Assembly (NCBI GenBank): GCA_964562985.1
Contig: CAZLWE010000030.1
Location: 1-40,905 of the forward strand
Origin: SHLQ01 sp964562985
GTDB taxonomy: Bacteria > Actinomycetota > Acidimicrobiia > Acidimicrobiales > SHLQ01
Length of the DNA: 40,905 bases
Direction of reading: 5' to 3'
Shown: in pieces, positions 17,126 to 26,575 of the stretch
How the letters are laid out: each line of letters begins with the position of its first letter
Numbering within the stretch: the stretch's first letter is position 1
Translations under genes and position numbers: made by a program
Notes under the pieces: model-generated
Databases searched by the model: none
Seen by the model: the letters and a program-made list of their open reading frames with translations, nothing else
What the model was told of the DNA's origin: nothing

Positions 17126-17896
17126 CTACTTCTCGTGTTCCACCGAGGCCAAAGCGGCAAGCGCCGCCTCGGCATGCTCAGGACGGCAGATGAGCAGGTC
17201 GGGGAGGTACGGGTCCTCGTGGTTATAGGTCAACTCGCTGCCATCGATGCGGCTGCAATGCAGGCCGGCGGCAAGAGCCACAGCGACGGGCGCACAGGAA
17301 TCCCATTCGTACTGGCCTCCGCTGTGGGCATACATTTCGCTCTCGCCTCGAACAACTGACATTGCCTTGGCGCCAGCCGAGCCCATCTCCACAAGTTCAG
17401 CACCGATGTGTTCAGCCACAGCAAGTGCCGCAGCTGGCGGTCGGCTCCGGCTCACGATCATGCGTGGGGGAGTAGCGCCGGTCTCGGGCATCTGGACCGG
17501 ATCCGCCGTGGAGAGGGTGATTCCTAGACCGGGAAGGGCCACGGCTCCGACGACGGGCTTGCCGTCGACGACCATCGCTACGTGCACCGCCCAGTCGGTG
17601 CGTGGCGGTTCAGAGAATTCGCGAGTGCCATCCACGGGGTCGACGATCCAGGTTCTGTCGGCACCCAATCGCTCTTTCCCGTCCTTGCCTTCTTCGCTCA
17701 GAATCGCGTCTTCGGGGCGGACGCGGCGAAGTTCTTCCATGATGAATTCGTGCGAGCGTTGATCGCCGACATCCTTCATTTCCTTCGAATCGGCGCCGCT
17801 AACGGACATTTCGTCACGGATTGAAAGCAGAAGTTCACCCGCTGCGGTGGCAATACGGGCTGCTTCGAGATGGTCGTCATGGGTCACAGATGTCAT
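17126..17896 (-). CDS. cysQ: 3'(2'),5'-bisphosphate nucleotidase CysQ
   Basis: CysQ removes the 3'-phosphate from PAP (and PAPS), a by-product of sulfate assimilation. The 256-residue protein is of the inositol-monophosphatase fold with SEEG (67-70), the metal-binding DPVDGT (86-91) and WDSCAPVAVALAAG near the C-terminus. I choose the ATG at 17896; the frame can be extended to a TTG at 17929, but the product then gains 11 residues unlike the family, and a putative -10 would be inside the gene. It diverges from cysDNC with 125 bp between, which fits a shared role in sulfate activation. Confidence 0.92.
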   Translation of the reverse strand: MTSVTHDDHLEAARIATAAGELLLSIRDEMSVSGADSKEMKDVGDQRSHEFIMEELRRVRPEDAILSEEGKDGKERLGADRTWIVDPVDGTREFSEPPRTDWAVHVAMVVDGKPVVGAVALPGLGITLSTADPVQMPETGATPPRMIVSRSRPPAAALAVAEHIGAELVEMGSAGAKAMSVVRGESEMYAHSGGQYEWDSCAPVAVALAAGLHCSRIDGSELTYNHEDPYLPDLLICRPEHAEAALAALASVEHEK

Positions 17897-17906
17897 GGGT
17901 AATTCC

Positions 17907-17912
17907 AACCTA
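17907..17912 (-). promoter_or_regulatory. Putative -10 hexamer of cysQ
   Basis: On the minus strand TAGGTT lies 10 nt before the ATG. A perfect TTGACA (minus strand, 17924-17929) is upstream, but the spacer is only 11 nt, too short for a normal -35/-10 pair. Confidence 0.35.
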
Positions 17913-17931
17913 GGATCGGTTTTTGTCAAGC

Positions 17932-17983
17932 GATGTAAATCACATCAATGTTTGCTCAGTCTCTTCATCGGTCTGCCGATGAA
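17932..17983. promoter_or_regulatory. Two inverted repeats between cysQ and cysDNC
   Basis: First, GATGT-AAATC-ACATC (17932-17946). Second, TTCATCGG-TCTG-CCGATGAA (17964-17983), a perfect 8-bp stem with a 4-nt loop, 38 nt before the cysD start. Either may be an operator for sulfur control, or the second a hairpin in the cysD leader. AAGGAG (18002-18007) is the likely cysD ribosome-binding site, though 14 nt from the ATG. Confidence 0.45.
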
Positions 17984-18021
17984 CACTTTGAACGAACAGT
18001 GCAAGGAGTTGGCACGTAATC

Positions 18022-18927
18022 ATGTCTTATGAGCTATCCCATTTGCGGGAACTCGAAGCGGAATCAATTCATATCATGCGCGAGGTGGCGGCCGAGTTTG
18101 AGAATCCCGCGTTGATGTTTTCTGGCGGCAAGGACTCAATCGTCATGCTGCGACTCGCCGAGAAGGCGTTTTCTCCGGCGAAGATCCCGTACCCAATGTT
18201 GCATGTCGACACCGGGCACAATTTTCCGGAGGTGATCAACTTCCGTGACAAGCGATCCCAGGAGCTCGGTGTCAAGCTGATCGTTGCGAAGGTGCAGGAC
18301 GCGATCGACAAGGGCCTTGCCAAAGACGAGACCGGCCCACGCGCTTCACGAAACCGCCTCCAGATCCCGACACTTCTCGACGCGATCGAAGAGCATCGCT
18401 TCGATGCACTCTTCGGAGGCGCACGTCGAGACGAAGAGAAGGCACGAGCCAAAGAGCGCGTGTACTCCTTCCGTGACGAGTTTGGCCAGTGGGACCCGAA
18501 AGCACAGCGTCCCGAGTTGTGGAACCTCTACAACGGCCGCATCAAGATGGGCGAGCACATCCGTGTGTTCCCGATCAGTAACTGGACCGAGCTTGACATC
18601 TGGCAGTACATCGCCGACGACAAGGTCGAGATCCCTGCCATCTACTACGCGCACAAGCGCATGGTGTTCGAGCGTGACGGCATGCTCCTTGCGGAGAACG
18701 AGTTCATCGAACTCATGGACGGTGAAGAGCCCTTCGAAGAGCTCGTCCGTTATCGCACCGTCGGCGACATGACCATCACCGGTGCTGTCGAGTCCGACGC
18801 CGACACCGTAGAAAAGATCATTGACGAGGTCGCAGCGACCCGTAAGACCGAGCGCGGCGCAACCCGAGCCGACGACCGAACATCCGAAGCGGCAATGGAA
18901 GACCGCAAGAAAGAGGGCTACTTCTAA
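18022..18927 (+). CDS. cysD: Sulfate adenylyltransferase subunit 2 (CysD)
   Basis: CysD is the ATP-sulfurylase catalytic subunit that makes adenosine 5'-phosphosulfate from ATP and sulfate, driven by GTP hydrolysis on CysN. The 301-residue protein has the PP-loop SGGKDS (34-39), the family segments VDTGHNFPEVINFRD and FGGARRDEEKARAKER, and the C-terminal DRTSEAAMEDRKKEGYF. Length is normal. The stop overlaps the cysN start (TAATG), so the two subunits are translationally coupled. A hairpin-forming inverted repeat lies in the leader. Confidence 0.97.
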   Translation: MSYELSHLRELEAESIHIMREVAAEFENPALMFSGGKDSIVMLRLAEKAFSPAKIPYPMLHVDTGHNFPEVINFRDKRSQELGVKLIVAKVQDAIDKGLAKDETGPRASRNRLQIPTLLDAIEEHRFDALFGGARRDEEKARAKERVYSFRDEFGQWDPKAQRPELWNLYNGRIKMGEHIRVFPISNWTELDIWQYIADDKVEIPAIYYAHKRMVFERDGMLLAENEFIELMDGEEPFEELVRYRTVGDMTITGAVESDADTVEKIIDEVAATRKTERGATRADDRTSEAAMEDRKKEGYF

Positions 18928-20186
18928 TGTCAGAGATTCTTCGCTTTGCTACTGCGGGCAGCGTCGACGACGGGAAGTCAACCCTGATCGGCCGGCTGCT
19001 CTACGACTCGAAGGCAATCTTCGAGGACCAACTCGAATCCACCGTGAAGGCTTCGGAGAAGCGCGGCATGGAGATCGACTTGTCACTACTCACCGACGGC
19101 CTTCGTGCCGAGCGTGAGCAGGGCATCACGATCGACGTTGCGTACCGCTACTTCGCTACGCCGAAGCGCAAGTTCATCATTGCCGACACCCCGGGCCACA
19201 TTCAGTACACCCGCAACATGGTGACCGGCGCATCGACCGCCGACCTCGCGCTCATCCTCGTCGACGCCCGTAACGGCGTTATCGAGCAGAGCCGTCGTCA
19301 CAGCTTCATCGCATCGCTGCTTCGCATCCCTCACATCGTGGTTTGCGTCAACAAGATGGACCTCGTCGATTACGGCCAAGAGGCATTCGAGGAGGTCAAA
19401 GAACAGTTCCGCGAGTTCGCTATGCGACTCGAGGTTCCAGACCTTTCCTTCATCCCGGTTTCGGCGCTTATCGGCGACAACGTTGTCGATAAGTCCGACA
19501 AGATGCCGTGGTACGAAGGCCCATCGCTTCTCCATCACTTGGAGACCGTGCACACCGCGTCTGACCGCAACATGGTCGACGTCCGCTTCCCCGTGCAATA
19601 CGTGATTCGCCCAATGAGCGACGAATACCACGACTACCGCGGCTACGCTGGCACCGTTTCTGGTGGCGTCATGAAGCCAGGCGACGACGTTGTTGTACTT
19701 CCGAGCGGTTTCGAGTCGACCATCAAGTCGATCGACACCCTTGAAGGTCCGGTCGATGAGGCATTTGCTCCGATGGCCGTGACGGTTCGTCTCAACGACG
19801 AGATCGACATCAGCCGCGGCGACATGATCTGCCGTCCGAACAACCAGCCGGTCGTCACCCAAGACGTTGACGCCATGGTGTGCTGGATGGACGAAGCCTC
19901 GTCGCTGTCGCCACGCAAGAAGTACTCGATCAAACACTCGACCCGTGCTGCTCGCATCATGGTGAAAGACATCAACTATCGCCTCGATATCAACACGTTG
20001 CATCGCGACGAGGAAGCAACCGAGCTCACGCTCAACGAGATCGGTCGCATCAGCTTCCGCTCGACGCTGCCGCTGTTCGTCGACGAGTACCGCCGCAACC
20101 GCGAAACCGGAAGCTTTGTGCTCATCGATGAGTCGACCAACGCGACCGTCGCCGCTGGCATGATCCTCGGCGAAACCGCTAGCTAG
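18927..20186 (+). CDS. cysN: Sulfate adenylyltransferase subunit 1 (CysN), GTPase
   Basis: CysN is the GTPase subunit of ATP sulfurylase. The 419-residue product has the G1 loop GSVDDGKST (11-19), G3 DTPGH (87-91) and G4 NKMD (142-145), followed by beta-barrel domains of the EF-Tu type. It ends without a fused APS kinase, in contrast to NodQ-type proteins, and the kinase is instead encoded by the next gene, 12 nt downstream. The long open frame on the opposite strand is a shadow. Confidence 0.97.
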   Translation: MSEILRFATAGSVDDGKSTLIGRLLYDSKAIFEDQLESTVKASEKRGMEIDLSLLTDGLRAEREQGITIDVAYRYFATPKRKFIIADTPGHIQYTRNMVTGASTADLALILVDARNGVIEQSRRHSFIASLLRIPHIVVCVNKMDLVDYGQEAFEEVKEQFREFAMRLEVPDLSFIPVSALIGDNVVDKSDKMPWYEGPSLLHHLETVHTASDRNMVDVRFPVQYVIRPMSDEYHDYRGYAGTVSGGVMKPGDDVVVLPSGFESTIKSIDTLEGPVDEAFAPMAVTVRLNDEIDISRGDMICRPNNQPVVTQDVDAMVCWMDEASSLSPRKKYSIKHSTRAARIMVKDINYRLDINTLHRDEEATELTLNEIGRISFRSTLPLFVDEYRRNRETGSFVLIDESTNATVAAGMILGETAS

Positions 20187-20198
20187 AACAGGCACACG

Positions 20199-20819
20199 AT
20201 GTCAGAAGACGCCAACGCATCCGAGGGCGCTACAAACATTGTTTGGCACCCCGGTCACTACGACCGCGCCGACCGGTGGGCGCACCTCGGATTGCGAGGG
20301 GCGACGATCTGGTTCACCGGACTCTCTGGATCGGGTAAGTCGACGGTCGCCGTAGAGGTCGAACGACTTCTCGTCGACCAAAAACAACCGACCTACATGC
20401 TCGACGGCGACAACCTCCGCCACGGACTCAACGGTGACCTCGGGTTTACCGCCGAGGACCGCAACGAGAACGTGCGTCGGGTTTCCGAAGTCGCTCGACT
20501 ATTTGCCGACGCAGGCGTCGTTGCACTCGTGCCGTTGGTGAGCCCATACCGGGCGGGCCGAGAGCGAGCCCGGGAAATCCACCAGGCCGCCGACGTGCCG
20601 TTCTTTGAAGTCTTCATGGACACTCCACTGGAGGTTGCCGAAGAGCGCGACCCGAAGGGCCTGTACAAACTCGCTCGGGAGGGCAAAATCGAGAACTTCA
20701 CCGGTATCTCTGATCCCTACGAAGCTCCCGTCGACCCCGACCTCGTGCTCCACCCAGACATGGGCGACCCCGCAGCTATGGGCGCCATGGTCCTGGAGAT
20801 GCTGTCGCTGAAGGCTTAG
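20199..20819 (+). CDS. cysC: Adenylyl-sulfate kinase (CysC)
   Basis: CysC phosphorylates adenosine 5'-phosphosulfate to PAPS. The 206-residue protein has the P-loop GLSGSGKST (41-49), the DGDNLRHGLN segment (69-78), GFTAEDRNENVRRVSEVARLFADAG, and LYKLAREGKIENFTGISDPYE, all family signatures. It is the last gene of cysDNC. PAPS made here can be reduced or used by sulfotransferases; neither a PAPS reductase nor a sulfite reductase is in the window. The stop TAG overlaps the first base of a hairpin repeat. Confidence 0.97.
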   Translation: MSEDANASEGATNIVWHPGHYDRADRWAHLGLRGATIWFTGLSGSGKSTVAVEVERLLVDQKQPTYMLDGDNLRHGLNGDLGFTAEDRNENVRRVSEVARLFADAGVVALVPLVSPYRAGRERAREIHQAADVPFFEVFMDTPLEVAEERDPKGLYKLAREGKIENFTGISDPYEAPVDPDLVLHPDMGDPAAMGAMVLEMLSLKA

Positions 20820-20850
20820 CCGCCAGCGGCTCCGCCGCGATTTTGGCGGC
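20819..20850. repeat. Nested hairpin repeat after cysC (copy 2)
   Basis: Outer GCCGCC/GGCGGC stem (20819-20824 and 20845-20850) and inner GCGGC-TCC-GCCGC stem, with GATTTTGG between. Copy 1 is at 14820-14856. Stem differences between copies keep base pairing. It probably terminates cysDNC. In the rest of 20851-21050 I see nothing but spacer. Confidence 0.75.
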
Positions 20851-21050
20851 ACGCGTTCAGCTCGATCACTTCGTCGCAATCGCATCTTCGCTGCGCTCTG
20901 GATGCTAGCCGACGTCAACGTTCGCCAGGGCTAAGCGGCAGCGCGTACAGATGGTCTGCCAAAGGGGGCTGCCAGTCTCTCTCGGGAACACCGGTCATGA
21001 TCTAGTTGTACCTCGCAGCCGACAAAAATGAGGGAATTTCTAACGGACTA

Positions 21051-21066
21051 GGCCGATTGGCCTAAA
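21051..21066. promoter_or_regulatory. Palindrome upstream of the zinc-finger-like gene
   Basis: TAGGCC-GATT-GGCCTA, a perfect 6-bp inverted repeat, 29 nt before the ATG at 21096. It may be an operator or overlap the promoter; nothing more can be said. Confidence 0.35.
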
Positions 21067-21095
21067 TACCTCTGTGGGGGTGCCGATAAAGCGTT

Positions 21096-21413
21096 ATGGC
21101 TAAGACTGCATCAAAGTCCAAAGACAACAAGGGCGCTACGACGACCAAGGGCAAGCGGCAAAAGGGGTCGAAGACCGACCCAACCTCGCAGGTCAAGATC
21201 AAGAAGGTCAGTAGAGCGGTAACCCGCCTGGTGAACCCGGGTAGCCAAGTCGACTGCATGCACTGCGACGAGCGGATCAAGTTCCAGGCCAAGATGCGGC
21301 ACCAAGAAGTGATCTGCAACGTCTACGAGAAGTCCAAGTGGCTTCGCGTCGACCACTACCACGCAGACTGCTACAAGAAAGCCAAGTACCCGTACGGCAA
21401 GCCGATCGACTGA
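21096..21413 (+). CDS. Lysine-rich protein with a PARP-type zinc-finger-like motif
   Basis: The 105-residue protein has a very basic, low-complexity N-terminus (1-47, mostly Lys, Thr, Ser), suited to binding nucleic acid. It is followed by a CxxC-x31-HxxC motif: Cys54, Cys57, His89 and Cys92. PARP-type zinc fingers have CxxC-x28 to 30-HxxC, and further points agree: an Ile four residues after the second Cys, a following Arg, and an aromatic residue on each side of HxxC (YHADCY here, YHFSCF in human PARP1). I therefore infer a zinc-binding treble-clef fold that may contact DNA. Other zinc ribbons remain possible, and Cys74 or His87 could be ligands. The start is the first ATG; GGGGGTG (21074-21080) is an imperfect, distant ribosome-binding site. 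Confidence 0.6.
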   Translation: MAKTASKSKDNKGATTTKGKRQKGSKTDPTSQVKIKKVSRAVTRLVNPGSQVDCMHCDERIKFQAKMRHQEVICNVYEKSKWLRVDHYHADCYKKAKYPYGKPID

Positions 21414-21488
21414 GTCTTCCACGCCCCTCGGTTGTCCCCGCCACTGCGTTTGTCCGGGCCGGTGGGCGACGTAAGCGCGAGTGGGTTC

Positions 21489-21494
21489 TAGACT
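21489..21494 (+). promoter_or_regulatory. Putative -10 hexamer of the PP2C-like gene
   Basis: TAGACT lies 7 nt before the ATG at 21502, with no ribosome-binding site. It supports this start over the GTG at 21481. Confidence 0.5.
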
Positions 21495-21501
21495 CTTCTC
21501 G

Positions 21502-22283
21502 ATGGATTCCGCCACTCCAGAACTTGGCCGCCTGCTCGTACTCGGTCGGGATCACCAAAGCTGGGGAGCTGTCGCGTCGACAGCCGTCGGAACCCTCGCC
21601 GGTGCCGCGATCAGCGTCGGGTCCGACCCTGAATCGCCGAGTACGCAGTTCAAATACGACCCGAACGTCGCGAACGAAGACGCAGGGTGTTTGATCTCCA
21701 GTCAAGACTGGGTCGGGATGGCCGTCGCCGATGCCCACTACGGCCCAGAGTCAAGCCACCTGATTATCGAACGCCTGCACAACATGTGGGGCAAGATCCG
21801 TCCGACGGATCTCAACCATCTCGCCCAAATGATCGAGTTCCTTCGACAAGGTGAGCCTGCGGTAACCGAATCGGAGACCACGCTCCTGGCCGTCGCCTAC
21901 GACCGGGCGAGCCGAACCGGGTTTGGCATATCGTTCGGCGACTCAACCTTTGCAATTGCCGGACCCCACAGGCCGGCCGAGCCGATCAATCCACTCGACC
22001 ATCGCTTCGTGAGCACCGTCCATCGAGAGTCTTTGAGTCATGGTGCCGCCTTCAAGTTCCAGGCAGGACCCGGTGAACTACTCCTCGCTTTTACCGATGG
22101 CATCGATGGTTGCCACTACCGGAATCCCGAAACGTCTGTGCGTACGTCCGATATCGACCGGATTGCCAAAGAGGCTGGCTACGAGCCACACAGCACGGTC
22201 AGGACTCTCACCGAACTCGCGCTGGCGGGTGTACGCGGCAACCCCGGAGGCGAAGACAACATCGTCGCTCTCGCCGCGCTCGC

Positions 22284-22287
<4 letters not shown>
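21502..22287 (+). CDS. PP2C-family (PPM) protein phosphatase-like protein
   Basis: The 261-residue protein carries the spaced metal-binding motifs of PP2C phosphatases: NEDA (58-61), ADAHYG (76-81, replacing the usual DGxGG), FTDGID (197-202, as in SDGvt) and GGEDNIVAL (249-257, as in DNiT). The second motif lacks the normal Gly-Gly, so activity is likely but not assured. No membrane helix is seen. A Ser/Thr kinase partner is not in the window. ATG 21502 is chosen because a TAGACT hexamer sits 7 nt upstream. The stop overlaps that of the convergent ettA gene: TTAG holds both stops. Confidence 0.78.
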
Positions 22288-23957
<1,670 letters not shown>

Positions 23958-23964
23958 GGCGCCG

Positions 23965-23970
23965 AGACTA
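23965..23970 (-). promoter_or_regulatory. Putative -10 hexamer of ettA
   Basis: TAGTCT on the minus strand, 7 nt before the ATG at 23957, with no ribosome-binding site. ettA thus probably has its own leaderless promoter after the terminator at 23991. Confidence 0.5.
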
Positions 23971-23990
23971 TCGAGCGAACGCCCACACGC

Positions 23991-24025
23991 GAAACGCTCC
24001 GGGACAAGTTGTCCCGGAGCGTTTC
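23991..24025. terminator. Perfect 35-nt palindrome, terminator of the surface-protein gene
   Basis: Two 17-bp arms (23991-24007 and 24009-24025) pair perfectly around a single central base. The G+C-rich core is CTCCGGGACA. It lies 22 nt past the surface-protein stop and just before the ettA promoter, so it separates the two units. Confidence 0.8.
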
Positions 24026-24047
24026 AGCTAGTTCGTGGTGTTTCGTC

Positions 24048-26428
24048 CTACGAGCGACGGCCTGCTGGTCGGAACCAGGCGCCCGCTACAGCGAACCACA
24101 TACCGAGGACCGCAGCGATGAGACCGATGAGTACGAAGGCTCGGCTGGTCACACCGGTGATTGCCAAGACACCCTCGGCTGGCTCTTCGGTGATGCCGCC
24201 GACCTCGACAGGGACGGTCTCCTCGTCGTCACAGGCAACGCCGGCATCAACGATCTCACCTGCACGGTCGGTGCCAGCTGGGCACTCAACCACGCCGCCA
24301 ACCTCAACGTCGACTGGGTCGTCGCAGGTGACAGCGGCGACTTCGACGATTGTCTCGGTTCCGTCGCCGGTGGTGATGACCAGGTCGCCGTCTTCGTTGC
24401 AGACTGCGGCGGTCACGCCGTTGTCGTCGTCTTCGTCGCAGACGGTGTCGGTTACGGTCACGGTTCCGTCGGCTGCGGTGACTTCGACTACGCCGTCTTC
24501 GTTGCATACGGCAACGGCGACGTCGGTGACGCCTTCGTCGTCGCCGCAGTTCTCAGCGGATGCGCCGTTGACGCCCTCTGGGCCGTCGACCACGGTGCCG
24601 CTTGCGTCGCAGACCTCAGCGGGTGCTGGGTCGTCGCAGGTGACAGCGGCGACTTCGACGATTGTCTCGGTTCCGTCGCCNNNNNNNNNNNNNNNNNNNN
24701 NNNNNNNNNNNNNNNNNNNNNNNNNNNNNNNNNNNNNNNNNNNNNNNNNNNNNNNNNNNNNNNNNNNNNNNNNNNNNNNNATGCGCCGTTGACGCCCTCT
24801 GGGCCGTCGACCACGGTGCCGCTTGCGTCGCAGACAACGATTGGGTCGTCGCCGCAGTTGGCTGCGCTGGCGCCGTTGACGCCCTCTTCGCCGTCAACGA
24901 TGACGTTGCCGTCAGCATCACAGACAACGTCGAGCACGAGCCCGATGTCGACGCTGGTGTTCGACCGAGCGTCGGCAAAGCCGTCGTTATCGTCGTCTGG
25001 GCCTTCCTTGCGGTCGACCTCGTCGGTGGGCTCGTTTGAAGCGTCGTTGGCGAAGTCGCCGTCGTCGCCGCAGTCACCGATCTGGACGGAGCCGGCAACG
25101 ATGGCGCCATCTTGAGCGACGCCGTTGTTGTCGTTGTCGCTGTCGTCGTTCGCTTCTGCGTTCTGCACGGAGCTTGGCACCAAAGTGGTGGGATCAACAG
25201 CGGCGCCGTCGATCGTCCATCCGGCTTGGCCGCCTGGGATCTGTACCTCATAGTTCCCGCAGAGCAGGCCTTCGAAGTGGTAGCTGCCGTCGTCGGCGGT
25301 CACCGTCGATGCCAATGCTGCATCTGCGCCTTCGCGGAAGAGTTCAACGGTGACACCATCTATGCCCGGCTCGCCGATCTCGGCCATGCCATCGTCGTCG
25401 GAGTCGAGCCAGATCAGGTTGCCGAGGCGGTGTACGGTCTGTGCAGCTGCGCCTTGGTTGGTCTGAGAGAGCGAAGCGCCAGCGCCGTCGCCGATGCTCA
25501 CGCTCTGGACCTGAGCGCAATGGTGAGTATCTCCAGCGGCCAGTTCAACGTTTGTTTCGAACGTGTCCGATCCCCACGTAGCGGTGGGTGCGACCTCAGG
25601 GGCTACTGGGTTGTCGACCGAACCTTGTGGCGTGATCGATGGGATACCCACGATGCCGTCGTTGATCGGGGTTGCAACCGGCTCAGTGCCCGTCCACCAC
25701 TGGATGCGTTGACTTCGTGCGGGAGCGTCACTGCGGCCAGCGTCTACGCCCATAATGCGAGAGAAGGTGATGAGATCACGTGCCTCGATCGATGCTTCGA
25801 AGTTGGTGCAGTTGACCGTGCTGTGCAGCGCGGATTCTCCGGTGTCATCGGAGAAGGTGATGTCGAAAAACGCGAACTCATTGCCTTCGAGCAGTTGCAG
25901 CTCAACCTCGGGAAGCGAGGAGTCCTCGTATACGACGAGGAAGCCAATTCCGTAGAAGCGTTCCCCGTTTTGGTCGGCGCCCGTGACCGTCAAGGTCGTG
26001 TCGCCAACTCCGACAATTCCAGCGTCGGTGATGTCGGCAACGTAGGTGCTCTGGTCGAACGTCGGGGTTTCCCAGCGATAGTCGATCTCGGCATCGACGG
26101 ATTGGCCGTTGATCACGATGTTGGGGTCAGCCCAGTCTGCGCCGCGGCCGGCCCAGTACACGAGCGTTTGTACAACCTCGGAACCTTCCGGCACAGAAAT
26201 CGCGGTAGTTCCACCACTCAGCTCCGGCACAGGGTTAACTTCGGCCCTGTCGGGATAGACCCCGATGTCAGCGTGAGCGACACCGAGGTTGCCGACGAGT
26301 CGGCCTCTCTCGACAAGTTCACCTTCGCTATCGATGGCAGCCGCGGCAGCGGCTGTCCCAACAAGGACTAGCCCAAATGCAGCAAGCGCGCGAAAAAACG
26401 TGCGCATCCGGCTTGTCGATGTGTGCAT
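24048..26428 (-). CDS. Sortase-anchored surface protein with SdrD_B-like domain and repeats (contains assembly gap)
   Basis: A secreted, wall-anchored protein. N-terminal signal peptide (about 1-31, hydrophobic core FGLVLVGTAAAAAA); an adhesin-like beta domain (about 40-330); an SdrD_B-like Ca-binding Ig domain (about 334-400, LGNLIWLDSDDDGMAEIGEP); Asp/Asn-rich segments (DDSDNDNNG, DDDNDGF) that resemble calcium loops; then Cys-containing repeats of 104 residues with VCDASGTVVDGPEGVNGAS. The C-terminus is a sorting signal: LAITG (24153-24167), a membrane helix and the basic tail RPAGRRS, as in class E sortase substrates. A ribosome-binding site (AAGGGG) precedes the ATG. The 100-N gap makes the two halves appear out of frame; this is an assembly artefact. 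No sortase gene is in the window. Binding partner unknown. Confidence 0.85.
24314..24368. repeat. 55-bp direct repeat R1, copy 1
   Basis: Identical to 24626-24680, which abuts the N gap. The copies are 312 bp (104 codons) apart and encode the repeated GDGTETIVEVAAVTCDDP segment of the surface protein. Confidence 0.9.
24560..24614. repeat. 55-bp direct repeat R2, copy 1
   Basis: Identical to 24781-24835, which abuts the right side of the N gap. It encodes the repeated VCDASGTVVDGPEGVNGA segment. Confidence 0.9.
24626..24680. repeat. 55-bp direct repeat R1, copy 2 (left gap edge)
   Basis: Identical to 24314-24368; ends exactly at the gap. The shared length of 55 bases suggests the k-mer size of the assembler rather than biology. 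Confidence 0.88.
24681..24780. other. Assembly gap (100 N) inside the surface-protein gene
   Basis: Placeholder length. If the repeat period of 312 bp holds across the gap, the true gap is 191 bp plus a whole number of 312-bp units, and this also restores the reading frame. Confidence 0.9.
24781..24835. repeat. 55-bp direct repeat R2, copy 2 (right gap edge)
   Basis: Identical to 24560-24614; begins exactly at the gap edge. Confidence 0.88.
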
Positions 26429-26575
26429 AGGAAACCCCTTTCAAGGCACCGCCCAATTTGCAGTCTCGGCGCACCCATTCGCAGAAGTCAAAACGGCCGA
26501 AAAGAAAAGTTGCGCTATTCGCCTTATTCGCGCGTCTCGTAGTTGTTTGAGTGCTCTTTGCGCGAAAAATGATCG
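26429..26575 (-). promoter_or_regulatory. Leader and possible promoter of the surface-protein gene
   Basis: On the minus strand, TTGACT followed after 18 nt by GAGACT forms a weak -35/-10 pair about 25-65 nt before the ribosome-binding site AAGGGG. No gene lies here. Unlike most first genes in this window, this one has a real leader. Confidence 0.35.

Noticed and set aside
17897..17929. Longer cysQ start at TTG 17929 and a TTGACA -35 box at the same bases
   Set aside because: The added 11 residues are not family-like, and the distance from TTGACA to the -10 candidate is only 11 nt.
19086..20195. A 369-codon open frame on the minus strand opposite cysN
   Set aside because: Another shadow of a strongly biased gene; product has no recognisable motif.
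24048..26428. Apparent frameshift in the surface-protein gene
   Set aside because: The two frames meet only across a 100-N placeholder; a gap of 191 bp (plus 312-bp units) restores one frame, so there is no evidence of a pseudogene.
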